Below the pieces are notes generated by a model. The model worked only from the letters and a program-made list of their open reading frames with translations, was not told the DNA's origin and did no database searches. Source: Chryseobacterium panacisoli (GTDB taxonomy: Bacteria; Bacteroidota; Bacteroidia; Flavobacteriales; Weeksellaceae). From it: a stretch of DNA of 64,000 nucleotides. Position 1 is the stretch's first letter; every line of letters starts with the position of its first letter. The position numbers and the translations under genes are program-made. The stretch lies in assembly GCF_008274625.1 (NCBI RefSeq), contig NZ_VTRU01000001.1:1116001-1180000 (forward strand), written 5' to 3'. This document shows positions 17,201 through 26,508 of this stretch, one piece after another.

Positions 17201-19969
17201 TTAAAATTTGAGTGAAACAATGCATCCAAATGTTTTAAAAGACGGAAGGTTGAAAAAATCCAGTCCTCTTCCGTTATCCATATCATAAAAATTCTGATTG
17301 GGATCTGCACCTTTACTGGCCTGCCAAAGCATTAGATTATTTACATAAAAAGTAAGTTTAAGATTCTGCTTTCCATAGTTGATCGGAAAACTGGAAGACA
17401 GTGAAATATTGCTGATTCTTATATAGTCTGCCTTTTGAATATAGTTTTCCCCCACGCCCAGATAGCCATATCTCGTCCATCGGTTTTCCTGAACATTCAG
17501 ATTGGGATCATAGAAATCTACAGGAATCTGGTTGATCATTCCATTGGTATGCACACCCTGGAAAACATAGTTTTTGATGTTTCGGTCTTCTCCTGATTCA
17601 GAAGAACGGCCGTAATAATCAAGAACCGCCTTTGTTCCGTTCCAGAGCTGGCCGCCTTTTTTCCATTCCCAATTGATATCTAAGGAAAAGTTTTTATAGG
17701 AAAAATTATGGCTGAATTTCATCACAAAATCCGGAGTGGGATCTGCAATAACTTTCATTCCGTCTGCTTTTTTAGGGAATCCAAAATCATCAATGATTAA
17801 TTGTCCGCCAGCGTTTCTTTCAAAATAGCTTCCCATGACAGCTCCCAAGACCTGTCCTTCTGACAATGTCTTATAAATGTCCTTAAACCCCGAAACAGCC
17901 AGGTTCTGGTAGCCGGGAGCAATGCGATCTACAATATCTTTATATTTGAAGAATGAAACTTTGTGGGTGCTGTAAAGATTATATCCAAAACGTAAGCGGT
18001 TATAAGTAAAGTTGAATTCATATCCACTGTAGGTATGATCCGCTATATTCTTTAATTTCAGCTGATTGTTTTCGAAAACAGGAAATATATCATCTGTATT
18101 TTTTCTGTTGAAATATTCTCCTTCTAAACTTACATGATAACCAACGTTAAACATAGTTCCGACTTTCCATTCTCTTGTGTTGATATTGGATAAACCTCTG
18201 AAGCTTTCCGCTTCCTGTATGGGGAAATATTGGTTATAGTCTTGTGCATTCAGTAAGGTTGTTGCGTAAGAAGCGTATGATCTTGTAATTTCCGGCTCAG
18301 AGCTTACCTGCGTGTAACTTCCCAATAGTTTAAAACTGTAATTGTACCAGTTGAAAATATCATTGAATTTCACATAGAAATTAGCTTTGGGAAGCCAATA
18401 GCTATTTTTAAGTGATGTATTAGAGATGTAAAATGAATTTCCCAGATTAAGACCTGCTTCAAAATCATAATCGCGAATATCCATATTATAATTAAAAATA
18501 TGATCCTGCGAAGTTCTCTGATAAAGGTATTGCTGATGGGTCAGACTGTTATAAACATCCGATTTTCTATCGTTTAAGATAAAATTCAGGCTGAGCGTAT
18601 TTTTAAAATCATACTTTCCCAATGCATAGGAACCCAATATACTGGAATGATATAAGCTGTTATTTTGAATTCTTTCATTGAGTAAACCACTGGTAAAACC
18701 ATAGGTAGAGGGCTTGTATTGATCTTTGTTCCAAATATTGCTGCTTTCATAAGACTGGCTGATATTCAGTTTAAATTCATCCCAATTTTTAAGAACATTA
18801 AAACTAAACAGCCTTTCGCGGTTCTGATAGCGGTATTTGCTATCCTGTTCAAAAAGGAATGAAGGATTGTCTGCATCTTTACTGTAGCTTCTCTGTGAAC
18901 CGTTACTCAACATGATATTTTGTTCATTCGAAAAAGAAACGGGTGTTAACAATGAATTCTGATAAACTCTGTTGAACAACCCTATTCTATTGGTATTGGT
19001 AGCTTTGTCTTCTTCGTAATTAAAAGCAAGATTAATGGAATATCCGCCTAATTCTGTATTCAGCTTTGCTTTAAAGGTATTGGCGATATCAAACTGATCT
19101 ATAAAATACATCTGGTTCTTCTGCTGGCCCAGATTGAATGACAAACGGATTTTCTCATTGTACCCTTCTTTTATAAAAGTATTTACATTCAATTGGTTAT
19201 TATAACCTACCGTTGTTTTAAAAAGGCTGTTATCATATTTTCGGGCACGCTGGAGCCCATCAATCCACGGAATCAGTCTTCCGTTCTGGTCATATTCATA
19301 GGGCAATCCACTAAATCCTAAAGTAGAAATATCGGGTCCGAAACTGAACATCTCATTGGTTTCAGGTCCTTTCCAGACAAGGTTTCCATTTTCTGACCTT
19401 CCTTGCACATATCTGTTTTGAGTTCCCGGAATAGCATTCCTGTTTTTAATCTCTAAGGATGTGGTAAAGCTTCCGTTAAAAAATAATGTTTTCTCGTTGA
19501 GTCTTTTTAGAATATAAATACTGTCGTTCTTTTGTTTTAATCTTCTTATCTGATCAAAATAAGAGTGAGACCTTTTACTTAAGCGGGTCTTAGTTTTTTC
19601 AATGCTGAAATCATCTTTAATTTCCTTTGAAACCAGACTGTCATATGTTTTATTGTAGATATTTTCTACACTTTTGCTGCCTGTCTGATTTTCCAGAATA
19701 GTTTTTAATTCCTTAAGCTCATAAGAAGAAATAACATGAGTATTCTTACCCTGATTCCAAACAAGTGTATCATAGGGTTTGGCAGCAATAATTGCAAAAC
19801 CCTCCTCATCAGTCAGTTCATAAATGCCGCTGTTCTTATTGTGAATCTTTAAAAAATTCTGTGTTTTATCTTTAGATGTTAAAAATTTTCCAGAATAATA
19901 CAGTTGTGAATTTTGTGCCTGTAATAGGGTAATGGTAAACGGCAGCAACAGCAGATAATTCTTTTTCAT
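17201..19969 (-). CDS. SusC/TonB-receptor-like beta-barrel lacking a plug domain
   Basis: A 922-residue exported protein (signal peptide about 1-19). The first 150 residues hold a short beta-rich domain and a charged, coiled segment (about 90-155) instead of the usual carboxypeptidase-like and plug domains. From about 165 onward it reads like an outer-membrane TonB-receptor barrel: alternating aromatic strands, SusC-type late motifs (GQVLGAVMGSYFERN about 700; ADPTPDFVMKFSHNFSYKNF about 745) and a terminal aromatic LKF. The plug signature (VVVxGY ... LxGxVAG ... GVVxIxT) is absent here but present in the A2M gene, which starts 3 bp downstream. The pair is co-transcribed. The gene was probably formed by rearrangement of a SusC receptor; this is inference. 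Confidence 0.82.
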   Translation of the reverse strand: MKKNYLLLLPFTITLLQAQNSQLYYSGKFLTSKDKTQNFLKIHNKNSGIYELTDEEGFAIIAAKPYDTLVWNQGKNTHVISSYELKELKTILENQTGSKSVENIYNKTYDSLVSKEIKDDFSIEKTKTRLSKRSHSYFDQIRRLKQKNDSIYILKRLNEKTLFFNGSFTTSLEIKNRNAIPGTQNRYVQGRSENGNLVWKGPETNEMFSFGPDISTLGFSGLPYEYDQNGRLIPWIDGLQRARKYDNSLFKTTVGYNNQLNVNTFIKEGYNEKIRLSFNLGQQKNQMYFIDQFDIANTFKAKLNTELGGYSINLAFNYEEDKATNTNRIGLFNRVYQNSLLTPVSFSNEQNIMLSNGSQRSYSKDADNPSFLFEQDSKYRYQNRERLFSFNVLKNWDEFKLNISQSYESSNIWNKDQYKPSTYGFTSGLLNERIQNNSLYHSSILGSYALGKYDFKNTLSLNFILNDRKSDVYNSLTHQQYLYQRTSQDHIFNYNMDIRDYDFEAGLNLGNSFYISNTSLKNSYWLPKANFYVKFNDIFNWYNYSFKLLGSYTQVSSEPEITRSYASYATTLLNAQDYNQYFPIQEAESFRGLSNINTREWKVGTMFNVGYHVSLEGEYFNRKNTDDIFPVFENNQLKLKNIADHTYSGYEFNFTYNRLRFGYNLYSTHKVSFFKYKDIVDRIAPGYQNLAVSGFKDIYKTLSEGQVLGAVMGSYFERNAGGQLIIDDFGFPKKADGMKVIADPTPDFVMKFSHNFSYKNFSLDINWEWKKGGQLWNGTKAVLDYYGRSSESGEDRNIKNYVFQGVHTNGMINQIPVDFYDPNLNVQENRWTRYGYLGVGENYIQKADYIRISNISLSSSFPINYGKQNLKLTFYVNNLMLWQASKGADPNQNFYDMDNGRGLDFFNLPSFKTFGCIVSLKF

Positions 19970-19996
19970 CGGTAATTAGTATGCTTAAAAATATAA

Positions 19997-20026
19997 AAAA
20001 AGAAATTTCCGGAGAAATTTCTTTTT
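19997..20026 (-). terminator. Terminator after the VWA lipoprotein gene
   Basis: A perfect 13-bp stem (AAAAAGAAATTTC / GAAATTTCTTTTT) with a 4-nt loop lies 7 bp past the stop at 20033 on the minus strand and ends in a T-run. It separates this gene from the barrel/A2M operon. Confidence 0.8.
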
Positions 20027-20032
20027 AATGAC

Positions 20033-21949
20033 TTACTTTTGAATTGTTTTATAACTCTCTATCAACCTTATAAACTCTGAACGATAGCCTTCTTCATCTT
20101 TATTTTTTCCCTGTTTGGCCAAGTTTTCAATATCGGAAAGGTCTTTTTTTGTAATCAGTTCAGAATTCCTTAGTACCAGTCCAAACCATGCTACAGAAGA
20201 AGCAAATTTGAAATCCTGACTTACCGCAGCGGCTTCTTTCTTAATTACATTACTGATCTCTTTACTTTTGCTTTCGTCAGGTTTTTTATAACGGAATTTT
20301 ACCGTTGCTAATTCATTTCCAGAATCTTTTGTATTGGAAGTTTTAGAATATTTTAATTTTGTTTCTTTTGGAATAAATTCGGACTCTACATTTGATGGTA
20401 TTATTTCATATAAAGCAGTCACTGTATGCCCGCTTCCTAATTCTCCAGCATCAATCTTATCATTTACAAAATCTTCATTTCTCAGTTTTCTGTTTTCATA
20501 TCCAATTAAGCGGTAAGATTTTACAAATTTTGGATTAAATTCAATCTGGATTTTTACATCTTTGGCAATCGTATAAATATTTCCCGCAAATTCTCTACCC
20601 AGAAACTTATTGGCTTCTTGTATATTATCAATGTAGGCATAATTTCCATTTCCTTTATCTGCAAGGGTTTCCATCGTATTGTCTTTATAATTTCCCATTC
20701 CGTAGCCAAGACAGGTAAGAAAAATTCCGGTTTTCCTTTTTTCCGTAATTAAGGTTTCAATATCTGCACTTGAAGAAGCTCCTACATTAAAATCACCATC
20801 TGTTGCCAGAACAACTCTGTTGTTTCCTCCTTTTATAAAGTTTTCTTTAGCCAGTTTATAAGCAAGTTCAATTCCTTCTCCTCCTGCTGTATTTCCACCA
20901 GCCTGAAGGTTATCCAACGCTTTAATAATTTTTTCTTTTTCTCCTGCTGATGTAGGTGGCAGAACCATTCCTGCACTACCTGCATATACTACAATACCAA
21001 CTTTATCCTTAGGTCTGAGCTGATTCAGCAAAATTTTAAGAGAAGACTTCAGCAATGGCAGCTTATTTTCCTGACTCATTGAACCTGAAACATCAATAAG
21101 AAAAACAATATTGGATGCAGGCAGACGATCCATGGGAATATTTTTCCCCTGAAGTCCTATTTTAAGCAGTTTATGTTTTGGATTCCATGGAGATTGATTG
21201 TATTCTGTATTAATAGAAAAGGGATCACCATTTTCCGGTTGTGGATAATCATATTTAAAATAATTGATCATTTCCTCTACCCTCACTGAATTTTTATCAA
21301 CTTTTGCTCCATAATTAATCATTCTTCTGACATTGGAATAGGAAGCATTATCTACATCAATAGAGAAGGTAGAAACGGGCTGATTTCGGGTCAGTTCAAA
21401 TGCATTCTCAGCTAATGCAGCATATTCTTCATTATCATAATCAATGTTATTATCTGTCTTTGCAGGTTTGTGAACCTCTTTTTTATCTCCTACCTGATTG
21501 TTGTAAATTCTTCCTAGTTCATAAAATACTGCTGATCTTGTGCTTGACACCTCCATTGCAGTAACTGATTTTGGTTTTGGACAGCCATTATATTCCGGCA
21601 TTCCCGGAACTGTAGGACAGGCATCATCTTTATCCAGAATACCATCTCCATCGGTATCCGGCCATGGGCATCCATTATTTTCCGGTGGCCCTGCTACGGT
21701 AGGACATGCATCATCTTTATCAATTACCCCATCTCCGTCCGATTCTACCCAAGGACATCCTTCATTTTCTGCAGGACCGGCAATATCAGGACATTTATCC
21801 AGTTTATTAGGAATTCCATCCTGATCTTTATCTTTTCTGATACCGTAAGCCTTTGGTTCATTGGTTGTTTCAGTATTTTTTTGAGTTTTACAGCCTGTTA
21901 ACACAACAAGCCCTAGCATGGTTATTACAATTTTTCTCATCTTGTTCAA
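20033..21949 (-). CDS. VWA-domain lipoprotein with thrombospondin type-3-like repeats
   Basis: A 638-residue YfbK-like von Willebrand factor A protein. The N-terminus is a lipoprotein signal (VVLTGC, lipidated Cys about residue 20). Three DxDxDGxxDxxDxCP units follow (about 40-125; DKDQDGIPNKLDKCP, DGDGVIDKDDACP, DTDGDGILDKDDACP), the calcium-binding type also found in OmpA-like proteins. The VWA core starts near 278 (IVFLIDVSGSMSQ) with the MIDAS DxSGS intact, and a YfbK-type C-terminal domain follows. It probably sits in the outer membrane facing the periplasm or surface and binds partner proteins through a metal. A terminator-bounded gap separates it from the anti-sigma/VWA gene upstream, so it is likely its own unit. 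Confidence 0.9.
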   Translation of the reverse strand: MNKMRKIVITMLGLVVLTGCKTQKNTETTNEPKAYGIRKDKDQDGIPNKLDKCPDIAGPAENEGCPWVESDGDGVIDKDDACPTVAGPPENNGCPWPDTDGDGILDKDDACPTVPGMPEYNGCPKPKSVTAMEVSSTRSAVFYELGRIYNNQVGDKKEVHKPAKTDNNIDYDNEEYAALAENAFELTRNQPVSTFSIDVDNASYSNVRRMINYGAKVDKNSVRVEEMINYFKYDYPQPENGDPFSINTEYNQSPWNPKHKLLKIGLQGKNIPMDRLPASNIVFLIDVSGSMSQENKLPLLKSSLKILLNQLRPKDKVGIVVYAGSAGMVLPPTSAGEKEKIIKALDNLQAGGNTAGGEGIELAYKLAKENFIKGGNNRVVLATDGDFNVGASSSADIETLITEKRKTGIFLTCLGYGMGNYKDNTMETLADKGNGNYAYIDNIQEANKFLGREFAGNIYTIAKDVKIQIEFNPKFVKSYRLIGYENRKLRNEDFVNDKIDAGELGSGHTVTALYEIIPSNVESEFIPKETKLKYSKTSNTKDSGNELATVKFRYKKPDESKSKEISNVIKKEAAAVSQDFKFASSVAWFGLVLRNSELITKKDLSDIENLAKQGKNKDEEGYRSEFIRLIESYKTIQK

Positions 21950-22020
21950 ATTTCGGCAGGAAATTATTAAAATAAATTCAAACCTGTTACTAAATATTTG
22001 ATAAAACCAGTTTTTCTAAA

Positions 22021-22058
22021 TTAAAGAAAGAAATCTCCGGGGAAATCTCTTTCTTTAA
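22021..22058 (-). terminator. Terminator after the sigma/anti-sigma operon
   Basis: Arms TTAAAGAAAG and CTTTCTTTAA with further, imperfect pairing inside (ATCTCC/GGAAAT region) form a long hairpin 6 bp past the stop at 22065, followed by T-rich DNA on the minus strand. Confidence 0.7.
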
Positions 22059-22064
22059 AGACAG

Positions 22065-24383
22065 TTAATTTTTAATGACCTTAAACGTTTCCCACAGATC
22101 ATTAGTGTAAATACGCACAAGATAAATCCCTTGTGGATAAGATGTTAAATCAATTGTGTTTTTACCTTCAGGTAATTTTTCTTTTCTCATAATAATTTTT
22201 CCAGCGAGATCATAAACAAACAGTTCTTCGATTGATTTCCTTGTTTTTATCTGCATCAAACCTTTTGTTGGGTTCGGGAATATTACAGTCTTATTATCTA
22301 TCTGATTGTCAATTTCTTTCTCCATTTTTTTATTGATATGATCATTTGAAATTCCTGTGCTGCATTCCGGTAAAATTGCTCTTTGGAGAATCAATCTTAA
22401 TAATAAATCATTCAGTTTTTCAACTTCATAGGAATCTATAGTAGGTTTGATATGGCTGTTTCCTATCCCACTGTCATCCGTAAGGAATGTATATGTACCG
22501 TTGGTAAGTAAAGCAAAGGTCCGCATCAGATATTCCGTCTGCTTATCTGTATCACTGGCAGCCAATGGAATAATTGTAATTCCTTTCTTTGCAGCAGCCT
22601 TTATTGTACTATAAAGTTCCTTTATATTCTCATCTGAATGGTGTGGTGGTGCATCCAGAATTAAAAACATTATTTTGGTTGAATTTTCATGACTCCATTT
22701 CAGTTCATCAACAGAAACTTTCAGTGCTTCTACAACTGCTTCCGGTGTATCTCCACCACCTCCGGCCTTTTGTTTTTTAATAAATCCTACAAGATCTTCT
22801 GCTTTATCCGAAAAATCAAATTTCCGGGTCACATATTCATCCCCATGATCTCTGTAGAAAACGGAGCCGTACCTTACCGTTGTATTTTTAAGATTTCCTT
22901 CGATCTTTTTCAATACATCCAGAAGTTCAGACTGAAGATAAGAAATCTCATCTCCCATGGAACCTGTAGCATCCACTACAAAAGCAAGGTCCAACACTCG
23001 TTTTTGCAGACAGGGTTTATCCATCATAATCAGATTTTGTCCATTTTTAAATGTTCTGATATTGTTGCTTATGATCTGCCCTGAACTATCAGACAGATAA
23101 TATTTCTCTGAGTCTGGGTTTTCATCCGTCAATGGTGATATCCATAATTCTACATTACCAAGATTATCTGAAACAGCTTCCCAAATAATGCTTTTCTTAT
23201 CATCTGATAGTTTTACTTTTTCGCCTATGACCGGTTTTCTGTCCCTATTGACCAGCTGAACTGAAACTCTCTTATTGGGAAAAAATTTCCATGTATTTTT
23301 ATACTGGTTTAAAGTAGGAACTGTAATATCTTTCCAATAATCCCACTTAGAGAAATCATTCACTTCTCCTGCTGTCAGCTGGCCTGCTTTTGGAAGTATT
23401 TTTTCGGGTTCTTCAGGTTCTTTTATTTTTTTCTCCGCACTGTCTGAAGAAACTTTTTTAAGTTTCTCTATTTCTGCTTTAGATAATCCTTTCGTAGTGA
23501 TCACAACAACTCCGTTATTAGCTTTGCTTCCATACAGGGCAGTAGCTTCAAGCCCTTTCAGTACTTTTAATTCTTTTATTTTTTTAGGATCCAGTGTATT
23601 CAAAATTTCAGACTCACTGCCTATTATAACTCCATCAACAATGTACAATGGATTTCTAGAACGGCCATCTATGCTTCTTGCTCCTCTGATTAATATTTCA
23701 CCGGGCTTTTTAATTCCGGTTGATACTTCTATACCTGCAGCACTTCCTGCCAATGAAGATACTGTAACCGGAGAGTGTACAGGAACTTTATCTCTGGAAG
23801 CAATCATCACAGTTGAAGAAGATGACACAATCTTACTTTTAACTGCCCTTGAATATCCCATTACAACAACTTCTTCAATCTCTTTTGTCTTCAAAGTATC
23901 ATTATATATTTGGGGTAAAGTTGCTGTTATCCTATCCTGAGCGTCTACTTGTGGTGGTAAATTACAAATAGGATGAGACTTATAGGGTTCCATTATTATA
24001 ACCTCTGATGACTGATATGCTATGGGGAGAGGTACATGTACAGGCAATTTTTCTTTCTGGATATTATTCTTTATCGTACTGTCTATTTTCGCAATATCTG
24101 TTTTGGTAACCGGACCTCTTAAAGTTGTATTCTGTGCGATTACAGGCTTTAAAGGTCCTGCAATCTTTTTATTATTTATAAAGTAAAAAGCTCCCAAACC
24201 AATTATCAAACTTGCGGCAATACCATAGGGCAGCCAAATAGGAATGGCTCTCTTTTTCTCTTCTTTTTTATCTAATTTCTTTTCAATTTTTCCCCATACT
24301 TTTTCAAAACCAGGAAAAACAGTTGGTTCTTCTGAAAGCTTGGAAGCTTCATTGAATTGTTGATCTATATGATTATTTTCCAT
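22065..24383 (-). CDS. Anti-sigma-like membrane protein fused to TonB plug, VWA domain and T9SS tail
   Basis: A 772-residue multidomain protein. Residues 1-45 are charged and cytoplasmic-looking, with an anti-sigma-like layout and position. A single membrane helix follows at about 50-67 (YGIAASLIIGLGAFYFI). A TonB plug spans about 168-300: it begins EEVVVMGYS, then SLAGSAAGIEVSTGIKKPG, ILIRGARSI, PLYIVDGVII and KGLEATALYGSKANNGVVVI. A VWA domain starts near 464 (DLAFVVDATGSMGDEI, MIDAS present as DATGS). About 695-772 is a type-A T9SS sorting tail (VIFPNPTKGLMQIKT ... YPQGIYLVRI). It lies 12 bp after an ECF sigma gene. An inner-membrane anchor together with an outer-membrane secretion tail is contradictory, so the topology needs testing. 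Confidence 0.88.
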   Translation of the reverse strand: MENNHIDQQFNEASKLSEEPTVFPGFEKVWGKIEKKLDKKEEKKRAIPIWLPYGIAASLIIGLGAFYFINNKKIAGPLKPVIAQNTTLRGPVTKTDIAKIDSTIKNNIQKEKLPVHVPLPIAYQSSEVIIMEPYKSHPICNLPPQVDAQDRITATLPQIYNDTLKTKEIEEVVVMGYSRAVKSKIVSSSSTVMIASRDKVPVHSPVTVSSLAGSAAGIEVSTGIKKPGEILIRGARSIDGRSRNPLYIVDGVIIGSESEILNTLDPKKIKELKVLKGLEATALYGSKANNGVVVITTKGLSKAEIEKLKKVSSDSAEKKIKEPEEPEKILPKAGQLTAGEVNDFSKWDYWKDITVPTLNQYKNTWKFFPNKRVSVQLVNRDRKPVIGEKVKLSDDKKSIIWEAVSDNLGNVELWISPLTDENPDSEKYYLSDSSGQIISNNIRTFKNGQNLIMMDKPCLQKRVLDLAFVVDATGSMGDEISYLQSELLDVLKKIEGNLKNTTVRYGSVFYRDHGDEYVTRKFDFSDKAEDLVGFIKKQKAGGGGDTPEAVVEALKVSVDELKWSHENSTKIMFLILDAPPHHSDENIKELYSTIKAAAKKGITIIPLAASDTDKQTEYLMRTFALLTNGTYTFLTDDSGIGNSHIKPTIDSYEVEKLNDLLLRLILQRAILPECSTGISNDHINKKMEKEIDNQIDNKTVIFPNPTKGLMQIKTRKSIEELFVYDLAGKIIMRKEKLPEGKNTIDLTSYPQGIYLVRIYTNDLWETFKVIKN

Positions 24384-24395
24384 TGTTGTAAAAGT

Positions 24396-24914
24396 TTAAA
24401 TGTTTTGATTCACTAAAAGTTCCTGCAGCTTTTTTCTTGCAAAATTGAGCTGGGATTTTGATGTACCCTCGCTGATGGAAAGCATAGCGGCTATTTCTTT
24501 ATGAGGATATCCTTCAATAGCGAAAAGATTAAAAATAGCTCTGCAGCCTTCAGGAAGGAAGTTTAGTAAACTCAGGATATCTTTTTCCAGGGAAATATTT
24601 TCTGTAGTTCCTTCAGAATGATCTATGAAATTTTCTTCAAGGGAAATCAGCAATCCCTTATTGGATCTTAATTTCTGAAGACATTCGTTCACTGCAATTT
24701 TTCTGGCCCACGCCTCAAAAGTTTCGGGGTTCTGAAGCTGGGTAATCTTTGTGAAAATTTTGTAGAACGTATCGGCCAATACTTCTTCTATATCTTCGTC
24801 ATTTTTTAAATAGCGTCTGCAGACTGCGTAAAGCCTGCCCGCCATTTTCTCGTAGACCTTCCGCTGTGCATTACGGTCGCTACGCTGGCATTCCAGTAAT
24901 AATTCTTGTTCCAT
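24396..24914 (-). CDS. ECF RNA polymerase sigma factor
   Basis: A 172-residue sigma-70 family factor of the ECF class. Region 2 lies in the first 90 residues (AQRKVYEKMAGRLYAVCRRY, then DIEEVLADTFYKIFTKI and AFEAWARKIAVNECL-type helix). Region 4 is near the C-terminus (LPEGCRAIFNLFAIEGYPHK, then EIAAMLSISEGTSKSQL, a typical helix-turn-helix). It is the first gene of a two-gene unit with the plug/VWA membrane protein, which takes the usual place of an anti-sigma factor. The signal is presumably an envelope event sensed by that partner. No target promoter is evident from the sequence. Confidence 0.95.
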   Translation of the reverse strand: MEQELLLECQRSDRNAQRKVYEKMAGRLYAVCRRYLKNDEDIEEVLADTFYKIFTKITQLQNPETFEAWARKIAVNECLQKLRSNKGLLISLEENFIDHSEGTTENISLEKDILSLLNFLPEGCRAIFNLFAIEGYPHKEIAAMLSISEGTSKSQLNFARKKLQELLVNQNI

Positions 24915-25109
24915 AGTCAGGAGTTATACTATTATAGATGCAGAAACTTTTGCAGGGGTTGGAAACATGATTAACTTTTTTAGAAAAATAGCGAAAACAA
25001 ATTTTCAAATCAGTCATTTGATATTTTTTTTCATTTCAAATTTAACCTTTCCATCTGTAACAAATCTCTATTATCAACGACTCTTAATATAAATAATCTT
25101 TTTATAGTA

Positions 25110-26312
25110 ATGAAAAATGCCAAAATTGCATCATTACTTTTTGTTTTGTCTGCAGGAAGTATGATGTTTGCCCAAGATGACTTAATCAACAAGTTAAAAA
25201 ACAACCAATCACAAAATGCTAACTTTAAGTTCACAACGTTAAAAGACGTGGGTGCAACTTCTGTAAAGAACCAGGGTTCCTCAGGAACTTGCTGGAGCTA
25301 CTCAGGAAATTCTTTCCTTGAATCTGAAATGCAGAGAATGGGCAAAAAGCCTGTAGATCTCGCTGAAATTTTTACAGCAAGAAACTCTTATCATGATAAA
25401 GCGAAATTATACGTTTTGAACAATGGCGCGATCAGCTGGGGCGACGGAGGAGAACTTCACGACGTAATCAATATGTACAAGAAGTATGGAGCAGTTCCTC
25501 AGGATGTGTACACAGGATTAAAAGCCGGACAAACTACGAATAACTTCAAGGAAATGCAAGGGAAACTGAAACCGGTTCTTGACAGCCTTGTTCAGGCTTC
25601 TTCAAAAGGAAAGCTTACGGATAACTGGATGGATTCTGTAGATGCTATACTGGATGAATATTTAGGAAAAGTACCTTCTAATTTTACGTATGAAGGGAAA
25701 AACTATACTCCGAAAACATTTGCAAAGGAAGTCGTAGGAATTAATGCTGAAGATTATGTAGAATTATCTTCTTATAAAGACTATGCATACTATGAGAAAT
25801 TTGTAGTTCCGATTCCTGATAACTGGAGCCACGATTCTGACTGGAATGTACCGATGAAAGACCTTACAGCAATCATTGACAATGCAGTAACCAAAGGATA
25901 TTCTGTAGGTTGGGCAACTGACGTTTCTGAGCCTTATTTCTCTTACAAAAATGGTGTGGCTTATGTTCCTGATATGGAACTTGATCAGATCACTGCAGAA
26001 AACAAGCAGACTTTGTTTACAGAACCTAAAAAAGATAAGACCATCACTGAAGACATGCGTCAGAAAGCCCTTAACAATCTTTCTACAACGGATGATCACG
26101 GTATGCACATCGTAGGTCTGGCAAAAGATCAAACCGGTAAAGAATATTACATGGTAAAAAACTCATGGGGTGTAACCAATGATTTTGCCGGATATATTTA
26201 CGTAACAAGACCTTATGTTGAATACAAATCAACAGCAATTCTTGTTCACAAAAATGCAATTCCAAAGAACATCTTAAAGCAATTGAAGCCAACTAAAAAT
26301 ATTGGTTTATAA
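25110..26312 (+). CDS. Exported papain-family (C1) cysteine peptidase, bleomycin-hydrolase-like
   Basis: A 400-residue peptidase with a signal peptide (about 1-21, ending MMFAQ). The active-site motif VKNQGSSGTCWSYSGNSF (about 51-68) holds the oxyanion Gln and the catalytic Cys. The catalytic His is in TDDHGMHIVGLAKD (about 330) and the Asn in MVKNSWG (about 350). The long insert between Cys and His and the KNQGxSGTCW form resemble the C1B bleomycin-hydrolase/aminopeptidase C group, but here the protein is exported. It is single-gene, with a strong terminator after it. A role in processing peptides in the periplasm or outside the cell is inferred. It lies next to a GG-leader peptide gene on the same strand, but the terminator separates them. 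Confidence 0.93.
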   Translation: MKNAKIASLLFVLSAGSMMFAQDDLINKLKNNQSQNANFKFTTLKDVGATSVKNQGSSGTCWSYSGNSFLESEMQRMGKKPVDLAEIFTARNSYHDKAKLYVLNNGAISWGDGGELHDVINMYKKYGAVPQDVYTGLKAGQTTNNFKEMQGKLKPVLDSLVQASSKGKLTDNWMDSVDAILDEYLGKVPSNFTYEGKNYTPKTFAKEVVGINAEDYVELSSYKDYAYYEKFVVPIPDNWSHDSDWNVPMKDLTAIIDNAVTKGYSVGWATDVSEPYFSYKNGVAYVPDMELDQITAENKQTLFTEPKKDKTITEDMRQKALNNLSTTDDHGMHIVGLAKDQTGKEYYMVKNSWGVTNDFAGYIYVTRPYVEYKSTAILVHKNAIPKNILKQLKPTKNIGL

Positions 26313-26368
26313 GATAAGGAAATCATTTCTGCCGGTTTAAAGGCAGTTTTAGATATTTAAATCTGTTA

Positions 26369-26401
26369 AAACCCGCTTCCGGCATTTCCGGAAGCGGGTT
26401 T
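26369..26401 (+). terminator. Strong terminator after the C1 peptidase
   Basis: A 14-bp perfect stem (AAACCCGCTTCCGG / CCGGAAGCGGGTTT) with a 5-nt loop is followed by TATTTTTTTA. It isolates the peptidase gene from the small peptide gene downstream. Confidence 0.92.
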
Positions 26402-26455
26402 ATTTTTTTAATACTTTTCTTTGAAAGAATATATTTCCCATTTTAGTGCAAAATA

Positions 26456-26485
26456 TTGTTTGATTTACAAAAAATATTATATTTG
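26456..26485 (+). promoter_or_regulatory. Consensus Bacteroidota promoter of the GG-leader peptide
   Basis: TTG (26456-26458), a 19-bp spacer and TATATTTG (26478-26485) fit the -33/-7 consensus exactly. The start codon follows 23 bp after the -7 box. No Shine-Dalgarno sequence is seen, as is usual in this phylum. Confidence 0.75.
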
Positions 26486-26508
26486 TATGAATCAACAAAT
26501 TAATTAAC

